64,000 nucleotides of DNA from Prauserella shujinwangii (GCF_003001955.1 NZ_PVNH01000013.1:1-64000); one strand, 5' to 3'; counted from the first letter of the stretch, positions 39,181 to 48,612 are shown. The notes: generated from the letters alone by a model not told the origin. A program made the numbers and translations.

Positions 39181-40340
39181 GGCAGCACCGCCGTCACCGT
39201 CGTCGGCCCACCGACCGGACTGTCCACAGTGAACTCCCCATCCGCGGCGGCGACCCTGCGCGCGAGCCCGGACAGCCCGCCGCCCTCCGGCACCGCCCCA
39301 CCGCACCCGTCGTCGGTGATCCGCACCACCACCGCGCCGTCCCCGGCCGAGACGGTGATGTCGACGCGGCTCGCACCGGCATGCTTGGCCGCGTTGGTCA
39401 CCGCCTCGGACGCCACGAAGTACGCCACGGTCTCGGTCGCCGTGTCCGGCCGCGCAGGCAGGTCGAACCGCAGCCGAACCGGCAGGCTCGACCGCTCGGC
39501 GAGCGACTCCAGCGCCACGTGCAGCCCGCCCGAGTCGAGCGCCACCGGGTACACCCGCCAGGTCACCTCGCGCAGGTCCCGCAACGCCCGCTGGGCTTCC
39601 TCGTGCGCCTGCCGCAGCAGCTCCCCGGCACGGCCCGGCTCCTCCGCGCGCAGCGCCCTGCCGAGCACCATGCCGAGTGCCACCAGCCGCTGCTGGACCC
39701 CGTCGTGCAGGTCCCGCTCGATGCGCCTGCGCTCGTCGTTCACCGCCTCCACGACGGCGGCCCGGCTCGTCGCCAGCTCCGAGACCCGGCGCCGCAGTCG
39801 CTCCTGCTCGCTCGGCCCCAGCCACCGGCGCGCCAGCAGCCGCTCCAGCGCGGCGACCCCGATCAGGCCCTGCACGGCGAGGAACACCAGCAGGATGCCG
39901 AACAGGAACACGACGATCGGGTCGTACCAGTCCTGGTCGGTGCCGACGGGATCGCCGCCGCCCAGCGGCTGCCCGTCGAGCAGCTGCCAGAGCATGATCG
40001 CGCCGGTGACCGCGCCCCACAGGATCAGCAGGAAGACGCCCGCGCCGAGGCCACCGACCACGCTGCGCAGCGCGAGATAGCGCAACGCCCGCGGCCCCGA
40101 GTAGCCCGAGGCGCTCTCGGTGCCGAGGAACCGCGCGAGCCGCCACTGCTCGAACCCGGCCAGCGCCCTGGCCACGGCGAAAACGCGGGGCCGCGTGGCG
40201 GGCACCGCCACCGCGAGCGCGGCGAGCACGGCGAACGCGAACTCGCCGAACGCGGAGGCGCCACCGAGGGCGAGGCCCGCCGTCACCCGGCTCCCGCGCA
40301 CGGCGAGCGCGGCGAGCCGGTCGAGGCGGGGCTGGGGCAC
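39171..40340 (-). CDS. Membrane sensor histidine kinase, HisKA_3 type
   Basis: The 389-residue protein has four hydrophobic segments in the N-terminal half (about 10-175), a coiled linker, the HisKA_3 phosphorylation site (ERDLHDGVQQRL, His about 222) and an HATPase domain (Asn-Ala-Ala-Lys-His-Ala, then Asp-Asp-Gly-Cys-Gly-Gly and Gly-Gly-Leu-Ser-Gly-Leu). The GTG at 40340 begins Val-Pro-Gln-Pro; a longer ORF upstream lacks a start signal. It phosphorylates the overlapping response regulator. Signal unknown, probably membrane stress. Confidence 0.88.
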   Translation of the reverse strand: MPQPRLDRLAALAVRGSRVTAGLALGGASAFGEFAFAVLAALAVAVPATRPRVFAVARALAGFEQWRLARFLGTESASGYSGPRALRYLALRSVVGGLGAGVFLLILWGAVTGAIMLWQLLDGQPLGGGDPVGTDQDWYDPIVVFLFGILLVFLAVQGLIGVAALERLLARRWLGPSEQERLRRRVSELATSRAAVVEAVNDERRRIERDLHDGVQQRLVALGMVLGRALRAEEPGRAGELLRQAHEEAQRALRDLREVTWRVYPVALDSGGLHVALESLAERSSLPVRLRFDLPARPDTATETVAYFVASEAVTNAAKHAGASRVDITVSAGDGAVVVRITDDGCGGAVPEGGGLSGLARRVAAADGEFTVDSPVGGPTTVTAVLPCG

Positions 40341-40499
40341 GCCCCCGAGGTTAGCGACGCTCCCGAGCCGGTGAACTGAGGTTTTCCACAGTTTCACCCT
40401 GGGGTAGCCATCCGGCGGACCGGGTGCCGCGCTTCATGGTCGGCAGACGGGCCGGTTCGTAACGTTCGGTGTGTCGCCAACCGAACACGAAAGGCCGTT

Positions 40500-41144
40500 A
40501 TGAACACGCTGGCAACAGCAGCCGCCGAACCCCTCGGCGGGCTGTCCGGATGGGTCGTCGACCTGATGGAGACGCTGGGCGGACCCGGCGCCGCGATCGC
40601 CGTGGGGCTCGACAACCTGTTCCCGCCCATCCCGAGTGAGGTCGTCCTCCCACTCGCCGGGTTCACCGCCAGCCAGGGCACGTTCACCCTCGCGGGCGCG
40701 TTGTTCTGGACCACGTTGGGCTCGGTGCTCGGCGCGGTCATCGTGTACTTCGTGGGGCGCACCTTCGGCCGCGAGCGCACCCGGCGGCTGCTCGGCCGCA
40801 TCCCGCTCGTCTCCACCGACGACTTCGACCGGGCGGAGGCGTGGTTCGCGCGGTACGGCACGAAAGCCGTGTTCCTCGGCCGGATGGTGCCGCTCGTGCG
40901 CAGCCTCATCTCACTGCCCGCCGGGATCGAGCGGATGCCGTTCTGGCTGTTCCTGCTGCTGACCACGGCGGGCAGCCTGCTGTGGAACAGCGGGTTCGTC
41001 GTCGCCGGCTACCTGCTGGGGGAGAACTGGCACGTCGTGGAGACCTACGCGGGCATCTTCCAGACGATCGTCCTGGTCGCCGTCGGCTTCGCGGTCGTCT
41101 GGTTCGTGGTCAGCCGCCTGCGCGGCGCCCGCCAGCGCCAGTAA
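40500..41144 (+). CDS. DedA-family membrane protein
   Basis: The 214-residue protein has about five membrane segments and the DedA/SNARE-associated signatures: Asn-Leu-Phe-Pro-Pro-Ile-Pro-Ser-Glu near residue 39, Gly-Arg-Met-Val-Pro-Leu-Val-Arg-Ser (about 129) and Ser-Leu-Pro-Ala-Gly. DedA proteins are thought to flip undecaprenyl phosphate or phospholipids using the proton gradient. It is divergent from the kinase gene and ends at a strong hairpin. Confidence 0.87.
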   Translation: MNTLATAAAEPLGGLSGWVVDLMETLGGPGAAIAVGLDNLFPPIPSEVVLPLAGFTASQGTFTLAGALFWTTLGSVLGAVIVYFVGRTFGRERTRRLLGRIPLVSTDDFDRAEAWFARYGTKAVFLGRMVPLVRSLISLPAGIERMPFWLFLLLTTAGSLLWNSGFVVAGYLLGENWHVVETYAGIFQTIVLVAVGFAVVWFVVSRLRGARQRQ

Positions 41145-41157
41145 CGCCCGCCGGACA

Positions 41158-41210
41158 GCAGTGAAGGCCACCTTCACTGCGTTCAACGCACTGAAGGTGG
41201 CCTTCACTGC
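41158..41210. terminator. Long perfect hairpin between dedA and lon
   Basis: GCAGTGAAGGCCACCTTCA (41158-41176) and TGAAGGTGGCCTTCACTGC (41192-41210) are exactly complementary over 19 bases, with a 15-base loop that itself has GCG/CGC arms. It serves both convergent genes. The AGTGAAGGCCACCTTCA core looks like the dispersed intergenic repeats I associate with Amycolatopsis genomes, but that needs a genome search. Confidence 0.8.
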
Positions 41211-41232
41211 CCCGCGGGCTCAGGTGGCGGGG

Positions 41233-43632
41233 TCAGGCGGCGTGGGCCAGGGGAGCGGCGGCGGGCTCCAGCGCGATCTCCAGGACCTCCCGCACGGTCG
41301 ACACCGGGCGCACGTCCAGCCGCTCCCGGATCCCGGCCGGGACGTCGTCGAGGTCCGGCTCGTTCCGTTCCGGGATCACCACCGTGGTGATGCCCGCCCG
41401 GTGCGCGGCCAGCAGCTTCTGCTTCACCCCGCCGATCGGCAGCACCCTGCCGGTCAGCGACACCTCGCCGGTCATCGCCACGTCCGCCCGCACCGGCCGC
41501 CCCGACAGCAGCGACGCCAGCGCGGTCGTCATCGTGACCCCCGCCGAGGGACCGTCCTTCGGCACCGCGCCCGCGGGCACGTGCACGTGGACACCCCGGT
41601 CCTTCAGATCACCCACCGGCAGCTCCAGTTCGGCTCCCCGCGACCGCAGGTAGGACAGCGCGATCCGCGCCGACTCCTGCATCACGTCGCCGAGCTGACC
41701 GGTCAGCGAGAGCCCGGTGCCACCGGTCTCCGCGTCGGCGAGCGACGCCTCGACGAACAGCACATCCCCGCCCGCGCCGGTCACCGCCAGCCCGGTCGCG
41801 ACACCGGGGATCGCCGTGCGCCGCGCACCCGAGGGCAGCGCCGACTCCGGCACGTGCCTCGGCCTGCCCAGGTAGGAGACCAGGTCGCCGTCGCCGACCG
41901 GGATCGGCAGCGCGGCCTCGCCGAGCGCCACCCGCGTCGCGACCTTGCGCAGCACCTTCGCCAGCATCCGGTTCAGCTCGCGCACCCCCGCCTCGCGCGT
42001 GTACTCCACGGCGATGCGGCTCAGCGCCTCGTCGGAGAGCACCACGTCACCGGGGTTCATCCCGGCCCGCTCCAGCTCACGGGGCAGCAGGTGGTCCCGC
42101 GCGATCGTCACCTTCTCCTGCTCGGTGTAACCGTCGAGCGTCACCAGCTCCATCCGGTCCAGCAGCGGACCCGGGATCGTCTCCAGCGAGTTCGCCGTCG
42201 CCAGGAACACCACGTCCGACAGGTCCAGCTCCACCTCGAGGTAGTGGTCGCGGAACGTGTGGTTCTGCTCCGGATCCAGCACCTCCAGCAGCGCGGCGGT
42301 CGGGTCGCCCCGGTAGTCGGCGCCGACCTTGTCGATCTCGTCCAGCAGCACGACCGGGTTCATCGCGCCCGCCTCGCGGATGGCCCGCACGATCCGGCCC
42401 GGCAGCGCCCCGACGTAGGTGCGCCGGTGCCCGCGGATCTCCGCCTCGTCCCGGACCCCGCCGAGGGCCACGCGGACGAACTCGCGGCCCATCGCCCTGG
42501 CGACCGACTCGCCCAGTGACGTCTTGCCGACCCCGGGCGGACCCGCGAGCGCGAGCACCGCCCCCGAGTGCCTGCCGCCGACCTCCGCCGCGCTCTCGGC
42601 GCGCCGCTGCCGGACGGCCAGGTACTCGATGATCCGCTCCTTGACGTCCGCCAGTCCCGCGTGGTCGGCGTCGAGCACGCGCCGCGCCTCCGCGATGTCG
42701 TGCACGTCGGTCGTGCGGACCCGCCACGGCAGGTCGAGCACCGTGTCCAGCCACGTGCGGATCCAGCCGCTCTCCGGCGACTGCTCCGACGTGCGCTCCA
42801 GCTTGTCCACCTCGGCCAGCGCGGCCTCGCGCACGTGCTCGGGCAGGTCGGCCGCCTCCACCCGGGCGCGGTAGTCGTCCCGGTCGGCGCCGCCGTCGAG
42901 CTCGCCGAGCTCCTTGCGGATCGCCTCCAGCTGCCTGCGCAGCAGGAACTCCTTCTGCTGCTTCTCCATGTCGTCGGCGACGTCCTTGCGGATGCCCTCG
43001 GTCACCTCCAGCTCGGCGAGGTAGGCCCTGGTGGCCTCCAGCGCCTTCGCCAGCCGCTCCGAGACGTCGGCCGTGCGCAGCAGGTCGAGCTTCTGCTGCA
43101 CGCTCAGGTACGGCGCGTTGCCCGCGAGGTCGGCGATCGCCGACGGGTCCTCGATCCGCTGCACCGCGTCCAGCAGCTGCCAGCCGCCGCGCTGCCGCAG
43201 CACCGCGAGCACCATCGACTTGAACTCGCCGGCCAGCTCGGCCGTGCGCGCGTCGGACGGCTCCGGCAGGGTCTCCGCGTGCACCCACGCGGCGGCGCCG
43301 GGGCCCGCGCCCGGCTCACCCGGCCGGGCCCGGTGCGTGCCCCGCAGCAGGGCCGCCGACGCGCCGTCGGGAGTGCGGCCCACGCGCTCGACCGTGGCCA
43401 CCGTGCCGACGTCGGCGAGGACGCCGTCCAGCCGCGGCACGATCAGGACCTCCGCCGCACGCGGCAGCTCCGACCGGATCCCGGGCAGCGGCACCGCGCC
43501 CGGCTGCCGCGCCTGCGCCGACTCCACGGCGGCGCGGGTCTCGTCGGAGGTCAGGTCGAACGGCGCCACCATGCCCGGCAGCACCACGTCGTCGTCGAGG
43601 GGAAGCACGGGGAGGAGCTGTGTCTGACTCAT
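41233..43632 (-). CDS. lon: ATP-dependent protease Lon
   Basis: The 799-residue protein has the LON substrate-binding domain (about 1-200), a coiled linker, an AAA+ ATPase with Walker A GPPGVGKTS (about 365) and Walker B VVLLDEIDK, and a C-terminal protease domain with catalytic Ser in KDGPSAGVT (about 690) and Lys in GGVKQKLLA (about 733). Length is normal for actinobacterial Lon. It degrades damaged and regulatory proteins. GAGGGAG precedes the ATG, and a HAIR element 20 bases upstream indicates heat-shock control by HspR. Confidence 0.96.
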   Translation of the reverse strand: MSQTQLLPVLPLDDDVVLPGMVAPFDLTSDETRAAVESAQARQPGAVPLPGIRSELPRAAEVLIVPRLDGVLADVGTVATVERVGRTPDGASAALLRGTHRARPGEPGAGPGAAAWVHAETLPEPSDARTAELAGEFKSMVLAVLRQRGGWQLLDAVQRIEDPSAIADLAGNAPYLSVQQKLDLLRTADVSERLAKALEATRAYLAELEVTEGIRKDVADDMEKQQKEFLLRRQLEAIRKELGELDGGADRDDYRARVEAADLPEHVREAALAEVDKLERTSEQSPESGWIRTWLDTVLDLPWRVRTTDVHDIAEARRVLDADHAGLADVKERIIEYLAVRQRRAESAAEVGGRHSGAVLALAGPPGVGKTSLGESVARAMGREFVRVALGGVRDEAEIRGHRRTYVGALPGRIVRAIREAGAMNPVVLLDEIDKVGADYRGDPTAALLEVLDPEQNHTFRDHYLEVELDLSDVVFLATANSLETIPGPLLDRMELVTLDGYTEQEKVTIARDHLLPRELERAGMNPGDVVLSDEALSRIAVEYTREAGVRELNRMLAKVLRKVATRVALGEAALPIPVGDGDLVSYLGRPRHVPESALPSGARRTAIPGVATGLAVTGAGGDVLFVEASLADAETGGTGLSLTGQLGDVMQESARIALSYLRSRGAELELPVGDLKDRGVHVHVPAGAVPKDGPSAGVTMTTALASLLSGRPVRADVAMTGEVSLTGRVLPIGGVKQKLLAAHRAGITTVVIPERNEPDLDDVPAGIRERLDVRPVSTVREVLEIALEPAAAPLAHAA

Positions 43633-43650
43633 CGAATCGCTCCCTCAGTA

Positions 43651-43671
43651 GTTGAGTACCTCCGACTCAAC
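43651..43671. promoter_or_regulatory. HAIR element (HspR operator) upstream of lon
   Basis: GTTGAGT, seven bases, then ACTCAAC forms a perfect inverted repeat. The HspR consensus is CTTGAGT-N7-ACTCAAG, so 12 of 14 arm positions match and spacing is exact. HspR is known to repress lon in Streptomyces lividans and dnaK/clpB operons elsewhere. The position 19 bases upstream of the start codon fits repression of lon transcription. Confidence 0.85.
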
Positions 43672-43724
43672 CTTCCCGAGCGAGCGGGGATTCCCCCACG
43701 CCGTTCGCCGTGAGCGAGCGCCGG

Positions 43725-44576
43725 TCAGCGCGGTCGCTCGGCCACCCCGCACCAGCCGAACGGCCGCGCCCGCAGCTGCAGCCCGTTGAGCTCGACGTCC
43801 GGCCGCCAGTCGGCCGGGTGCACGAACCCCGGCTCCACCAGCGGCCACCCGCCGTACAGCGGCTCCAGCTCACCCCGGTCGCGCAACCAGATCGGGTTAC
43901 TCGTTCCCCGGTACATGTCGACGAACCGGCGCAGCTGCTCCGCCTGCTCGCCCGTCGCCAGCTCACCGGTCATGTGCGAAATCGCCAGCCAGCTGCCGGG
44001 CGCCAGCCGCTCGCGGTAACGGCGGACGAGCCCGGTGGGGTCCTCGTCGTCGCCGACGAAGTGCAGCACCGCGATCATCAGCACGCACACCGGCTCGGCG
44101 AAGTCGAGCAGCCGCCGCGTCTCGGCGTGGTCCAGCACGGCCGCCGGGTCACGCAGGTCGGCCTGCACGATGCCGGCCCAGTCGGTCGCGCCGTCCCGTT
44201 CCAGGATCACCGTGGCGTGCGCGACGGCCACCGGCTCGTAGTCCACGTAGACGACCGAGGCGTGCTCGCCCTCCGGCAGGTGCCCCCGCACGATCTCGTG
44301 CACGTTGCCGACGGTGGGCACCCCGGAGCCGAGATCGAGGAACTGACGGATCCCCGCGTCCAGCGCCGCCCGCACGAGCCTGCCGAGGAATCTGCGGTTC
44401 TGCGTGGCCAGCTCCTTGATCGGCGGAAAGGTGCGCTCGATTCTCCGGCCGAACTCCCGGTCCACCGCCCAGTTCTGGTTCCCGCCCAGGTACCAGTCGT
44501 AGACCCGGGCGGCGGACGGCCGCTCGGTGTCGACTCCGGAGGGCGCCTCAGGGGCCACGTCGTTGCTCTCGGTCAC
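43725..44576 (-). CDS. DUF574-family SAM-dependent methyltransferase-like protein
   Basis: The 283-residue protein belongs to the large actinobacterial DUF574/Methyltransf_19 family: start region Pro-Ser-Ala-Ala-Arg-Val-Tyr-Asp-Trp-Tyr-Leu-Gly-Gly, then Asn-Arg-Arg-Phe-Leu, motif I Phe-Leu-Asp-Leu-Gly-Ser-Gly-Val-Pro-Thr and Ile-Ala-Val-Leu-His-Phe-Val. Substrates are unknown; the family is expanded in antibiotic producers. It is downstream of the GNAT gene on the same strand. Confidence 0.85.
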   Translation of the reverse strand: MTESNDVAPEAPSGVDTERPSAARVYDWYLGGNQNWAVDREFGRRIERTFPPIKELATQNRRFLGRLVRAALDAGIRQFLDLGSGVPTVGNVHEIVRGHLPEGEHASVVYVDYEPVAVAHATVILERDGATDWAGIVQADLRDPAAVLDHAETRRLLDFAEPVCVLMIAVLHFVGDDEDPTGLVRRYRERLAPGSWLAISHMTGELATGEQAEQLRRFVDMYRGTSNPIWLRDRGELEPLYGGWPLVEPGFVHPADWRPDVELNGLQLRARPFGWCGVAERPR

Positions 44577-44585
44577 CGCACCGTT

Positions 44586-45512
44586 CTACCGGACCGCCGG
44601 ACGGCGGTACCAGTAGGTCCACAACGGGCGGTAACCCTGCGCGTACCAGAACGGCGTCGACCGCGGGCTGGCCAGGGCGTGGTGCAGGAGCACGACCTCC
44701 GCGCCCGCCTCGTCGAACACCTGGTGCGCGTGCTCGGCCAGCGCCGTGCCCACACCGGTGCTGCGGGCCTGCTCGGCTACGTTGAGTGAGGTGAGGTAGC
44801 CCACGCGCCCCGCGGAGACCTGGCCCCGCACCCAGTCCGACGCCGGGGGCAGCTGCAGCTGCGCGATCCCCAGCGGCTCGCCGTAGAGCTCCGCGATCCA
44901 CAGCTGCGGCTCCCGCTGCGCCAGCTCCCGGTCCACCTGCTCGGTGACCACCCGCTCGGCGGCGTCCCTCGGGGTCACCAGGCCGAACTGCGCGTCGTAG
45001 CGCAGCAGCTCGAGCAGCAGCCGCACAGCCGTCGGCCGGTCGCGCCACTCGGCCCGCCGGATCCGCACCCCCGGCACGGCGGGCGGACCGCCGCCCAGCC
45101 GGTCGGCGGGGCGGACGGCGATCACCCTCCCCGGCGCGAAACCGCGCCGGATGAGCTCCTCGGTGCCCGCGGTGTCGCGGCTCGGCCGGACCACGATCGC
45201 CGCCGTGTCCCACTCGCCGCGCGGGCACTCGCGCACGTGCGGTTCCCACGCGTCGAGCAGCTCCCCGAGCCGGGCGCCCGGGTCGGACCCGGCGAGGCGG
45301 ACGTCGAGCCGGTGCTCCACCAGCGGGCGCCACAGTGCCTCCGCCGCCGTGGGCGAGATCTCGGAGCGGGTGGCCAGCGCGACGGCGTGCTCGGTGCCGA
45401 GCAGCGTGCCCCCGGCTCCAGCCCAGGAGGTGGGCGGCGGGATCAGCGAGTCCTCGGCGAGCAGCCGCTTCGCGTGCTCGGCGGTGATGTTCGCGATGTG
45501 CTCGGTGTCCAT
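44586..45512 (-). CDS. GNAT-family acetyltransferase
   Basis: The 308-residue protein ends in a GNAT domain (about 160-305). The acetyl-CoA loop is seen as Gln-Ala-Arg-Ser-Thr-Gly-Val-Gly-Thr-Ala-Leu (about 243), followed by Leu-Leu-His-His-Ala-Leu-Ala-Ser-Pro and Phe-Trp-Tyr-Ala-Gln-Gly-Tyr-Arg-Pro-Leu. The N-terminal half is a degenerate second GNAT-like region. The ATG at 45512 or 45521 are both possible. Substrate unknown. Confidence 0.78.
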   Translation of the reverse strand: MDTEHIANITAEHAKRLLAEDSLIPPPTSWAGAGGTLLGTEHAVALATRSEISPTAAEALWRPLVEHRLDVRLAGSDPGARLGELLDAWEPHVRECPRGEWDTAAIVVRPSRDTAGTEELIRRGFAPGRVIAVRPADRLGGGPPAVPGVRIRRAEWRDRPTAVRLLLELLRYDAQFGLVTPRDAAERVVTEQVDRELAQREPQLWIAELYGEPLGIAQLQLPPASDWVRGQVSAGRVGYLTSLNVAEQARSTGVGTALAEHAHQVFDEAGAEVVLLHHALASPRSTPFWYAQGYRPLWTYWYRRPAVR

Positions 45513-45773
45513 GCGGTCCATCCAACCGGACGGCGTATGACCTGCGTCACGGCACCTCGGCGACGAGGTTCGGCTCTCGACTACGCGGGGCGACCGGCAC
45601 GCGGGCGCGGTCACCCCGTCACCCAGAGCCGGGTAACCGCGTTGGTGTCTCGTTAACCCTGAGGTGATGTCATGGTGCTCGAAACGAGGCTTAACTACGC
45701 CCTCCGGGGTACAGTAATGCCCTCGTTGGCGACCCTGCCCTGATCGAGGGCGTGCGCAGCGGAAGGAGGTTGC

Positions 45774-48413
45774 ATGCCGGACGCACCCGCCGAGTCCGTC
45801 GGCTCCAGTGCGGCTGCAGCCGATTCACGTCCCTCCAGACAACACGGGCAGGTCTCCGACGAGGCCCGTGCCGACGAACGCCGGTTCGGCGTCTACACCG
45901 CCGCGGTGCTCGCGGCGGGCCTCGTCGCCGCGGCCGCCGTCTCCGCGTGGCTGCCGTTCGAGGGCTCGGTGCACCTGTGGTGGATCGGGCCGCTGCTCGC
46001 GCTCGCCTTCCTCGGCGCCGAGCAACTCGGGGTCAACGTCGACGTGCGCAGCGGCATCTCGTGGACGATCTCGTTCACCGAGATCCCGCTCGTCATCGCG
46101 TTCTTCGTCGCCCCGTTCGAGGTGGTGCTCGCCGCACACGTCATCGCGGGCATCAGCACCTTGCTCGCCCGCCGGGTCTCCGGCCGCATCCTCTACAACA
46201 CCGGCGCCTTCTTCCTGGAGATCACCAGCGCCTTCGCGGTCGCCGGGCTGGTCAAGCAGGCCCTCGGTGACCCGGCCGGGATGCCGTGGCTCGCCGCGCT
46301 CGCCGGCACGCTCGCCGCGCCGCTCGCCAGCTGCGTGCTCGCGATGGCGGCCGTCCGGGTGCTGCGCCGCCGCATGCGGGTCGGCACGGTGCTCCGGCTG
46401 GCCGGCCGCATCCTCGTGGTGGCGTTCGTCAACGCCTCGGTCGGGCTCACCGGCTACCTGGTGATCTCCACGACCCCCGAGGCGTGGCCGATCGTCCTCG
46501 CCGTCTGCCTCGGCCTGGCCGCCCTGTACTGGGCTTACTCCGACCTGCTCCGCGAGCAGCGGGACATGGAGGCGCTCTCCGACGTCAGCCTGATGGTCGC
46601 CCGCTCGGGCCAGCAGGCCGCCGCCCGCCCGGCCAGCCGCGCCGACGAGATCCGCCGCGGGATCGACGTGGGCGAGTGGGCGACGATCGCCGAACGGATC
46701 AAGGACCAGCTCGCCGCCGGCCGCGTGGTGCTGCGCCTGCGCTTCGAGCCGGACGAGGCGATGCGCGTGGTCGTCGCGGGCGAGCCGCTGCCCGCCGACG
46801 ACGTCCCGGCCGACGACCCGCTGCTGCGGCTGCCCGGCGCGCACGTCCGGCACGTCCGGGTCACCGAGGCCAACCCCGAGGTGCGGGCCGCCCTGCTCGA
46901 CCGCGGCGCGCAGGAGGCGCTCGTCGTACCGCTGCGCAGCGCGAACCAGCTGCTCGGAGTCGTCGAGGCACACGACCGGCTGTCCCGCTGGCGCGGCTTC
47001 GGCAAGTACGACGTGCAGCTGCTCGGCACGATGGCCAGCCACCTCGCCACGGCACTGGACAACCGCAGGCTGCTCGCGACGCTGCGGCACGACGCCTACC
47101 ACGACCCGCTGACCGGCCTGCTGAACCGGCCCGGTTTCCGGCAGGTGGCGCGCGACCCGCTGCGTGAGCGCGGCAGCTGCGTGGTGCTGCGGGTGGACCT
47201 CGACGTGTTCTCCACCGTGAGCGACGCGCTCGGCTACGCCTGGGCCGACCGCATGGTGATGGCGGCGGGCAGGCGCATCCGCGACGTCCTCGGCAGCGAC
47301 GTGCCGCTGGCCCGGCTGGAGGGCGCCTCGTTCGCCGCGCTGCTCGTGGACTGCCTGCCCGATGACGCGCACCCCGTCGCCGAGCGGCTGCGGGCGGAGC
47401 TGTCCGCCCCGTACCCGGTCGACCGGCTCACGGTCGAGGCCAACGCGATGGTCGGCTACGCCGCGTCCGGGGTGGAGGAGAACTCCGAGATCGTCGACGT
47501 CGACAGCCTGCTGCAGCGCGCGGACGTCGCGGTGCGGGCGACCCGCGGCGGCGAGGAGGTCCGCGGCTACGTGCCGAGCATGGGCCAGATCTTCCTGCGC
47601 CGGTTCCAGATGGTCACCCAGTTCCGGCAGGCGCTGGAGGAGGGCCAGCTCAGCGTCCACTACCAGCCGAAGATCGCGCTGCCGAACAAGCACGTCCTCG
47701 GTGTCGAGGCGCTGGTGCGCTGGCAGCACCCCGAGTTCGGCAAGGTGGACCCGGACGAGTTCGTGCCCGCCGTCGAGGCCGCGGGGCTCGTGGGCGTGCT
47801 CACGTCGTTCGTGCTGGAGGAGTCGCTGCGCCGCGCCCGCCGGTGGCTCGACGAGGGGCTGCGGATCTCCGTCGCCGTCAACCTCTCGGTGCGCAACCTC
47901 GCCGACGCCGAGTTCCCGGCGAAGGTGGTCGCGGCGCTGGAACGGTTCGGCGTGCCCGCCGAGCTGCTGACGTTCGAGCTCACCGAATCCGGCGTGATGG
48001 CCGACCCGCAGCGGGCGCTGCCGATCCTGCGGGAGCTGCACAGCCTGGGCATCGTGCTCGCCGTCGACGACTTCGGCACCGGGTACTCGTCGCTGGCCTA
48101 CCTGCGCCAGCTGCCGGTCGACCAGGTCAAGATCGACAAGAGCTTCGTCCTCGGCATGGGCACCGACCTCGGCGACCTCGCGGTGGTCCGGTCCATCGTC
48201 GAGCTGGGGCACTCGCTCGGGCTCACCGTGGTGGCCGAGGGCGTGGAGGAGGACCTCGCGCGCGACCAGCTGGAGGCGATGGGCTGCGACGTGGCGCAGG
48301 GTTACCTGATCTCCCGGCCGCTGTCCGAGGAACGGCTGGAGGCCTGGCTGCAGGCGCGGACGGCGCGTTCCGTCGGCAGGCAGTCCGAGACCGTGCTGAC
48401 CCTGCTGACCTGA
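45774..48413 (+). CDS. Membrane GAF-GGDEF-EAL c-di-GMP protein with degenerate GGDEF
   Basis: The 879-residue protein has about eight membrane helices (about 40-260), a GAF-like domain (about 300-430), a GGDEF domain (about 440-600) and an EAL domain (about 615-865). The GGDEF active site reads Arg-Leu-Glu-Gly-Ala-Ser-Phe, so cyclase activity is probably lost. The EAL part keeps EALVRW, the Asn and Glu ligands, AVDDFGTGYSSL and KIDKSF, which supports phosphodiesterase activity. It would lower c-di-GMP in response to a membrane or cytoplasmic signal. AAGGAGG precedes the ATG. Confidence 0.9.
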   Translation: MPDAPAESVGSSAAAADSRPSRQHGQVSDEARADERRFGVYTAAVLAAGLVAAAAVSAWLPFEGSVHLWWIGPLLALAFLGAEQLGVNVDVRSGISWTISFTEIPLVIAFFVAPFEVVLAAHVIAGISTLLARRVSGRILYNTGAFFLEITSAFAVAGLVKQALGDPAGMPWLAALAGTLAAPLASCVLAMAAVRVLRRRMRVGTVLRLAGRILVVAFVNASVGLTGYLVISTTPEAWPIVLAVCLGLAALYWAYSDLLREQRDMEALSDVSLMVARSGQQAAARPASRADEIRRGIDVGEWATIAERIKDQLAAGRVVLRLRFEPDEAMRVVVAGEPLPADDVPADDPLLRLPGAHVRHVRVTEANPEVRAALLDRGAQEALVVPLRSANQLLGVVEAHDRLSRWRGFGKYDVQLLGTMASHLATALDNRRLLATLRHDAYHDPLTGLLNRPGFRQVARDPLRERGSCVVLRVDLDVFSTVSDALGYAWADRMVMAAGRRIRDVLGSDVPLARLEGASFAALLVDCLPDDAHPVAERLRAELSAPYPVDRLTVEANAMVGYAASGVEENSEIVDVDSLLQRADVAVRATRGGEEVRGYVPSMGQIFLRRFQMVTQFRQALEEGQLSVHYQPKIALPNKHVLGVEALVRWQHPEFGKVDPDEFVPAVEAAGLVGVLTSFVLEESLRRARRWLDEGLRISVAVNLSVRNLADAEFPAKVVAALERFGVPAELLTFELTESGVMADPQRALPILRELHSLGIVLAVDDFGTGYSSLAYLRQLPVDQVKIDKSFVLGMGTDLGDLAVVRSIVELGHSLGLTVVAEGVEEDLARDQLEAMGCDVAQGYLISRPLSEERLEAWLQARTARSVGRQSETVLTLLT

Positions 48414-48487
48414 GCGTTCGCGGGAGGGGACCCCCCTGCGCGAGCGCACCGGCGGCTCGGGTACTCTTGTCGAGGCTCGTTGAGCAC

Positions 48488-48560
48488 GCCCCTTTAGCTC
48501 AGTCGGCAGAGCGTCTCCATGGTAAGGAGAAGGTCTACGGTTCGATTCCGTAAAGGGGCT
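48488..48560 (+). tRNA. tRNA-Thr (GGT)
   Basis: A 73-base cloverleaf: acceptor GCCCCTT with AAGGGGC, D-arm with GCTCAGTCGGCAGAGC, anticodon stem TCTCC/GGAGA with loop ATGGTAA (anticodon GGT), T-arm TACGG TTCGATT CCGTA. CCA is not encoded. Confidence 0.95.
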
Positions 48561-48612
48561 CGGTCGTCGGGGCCGCGATACGTAAACTCGTGTCGCGGCC
48601 TTGAGCGTGTCA

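Noticed and set aside
43651-43671. Transcription terminator reading of the TTGAGT/ACTCAA repeat
   Set aside because: Spacing and sequence fit the HspR HAIR box and it lies in a promoter position, with no T run.
45825-48449. Minus-strand frame of 874 codons opposite the GGDEF-EAL gene
   Set aside because: His/Val/Gly/Asp-rich antisense translation; the plus strand has recognised domains and a strong AAGGAGG.
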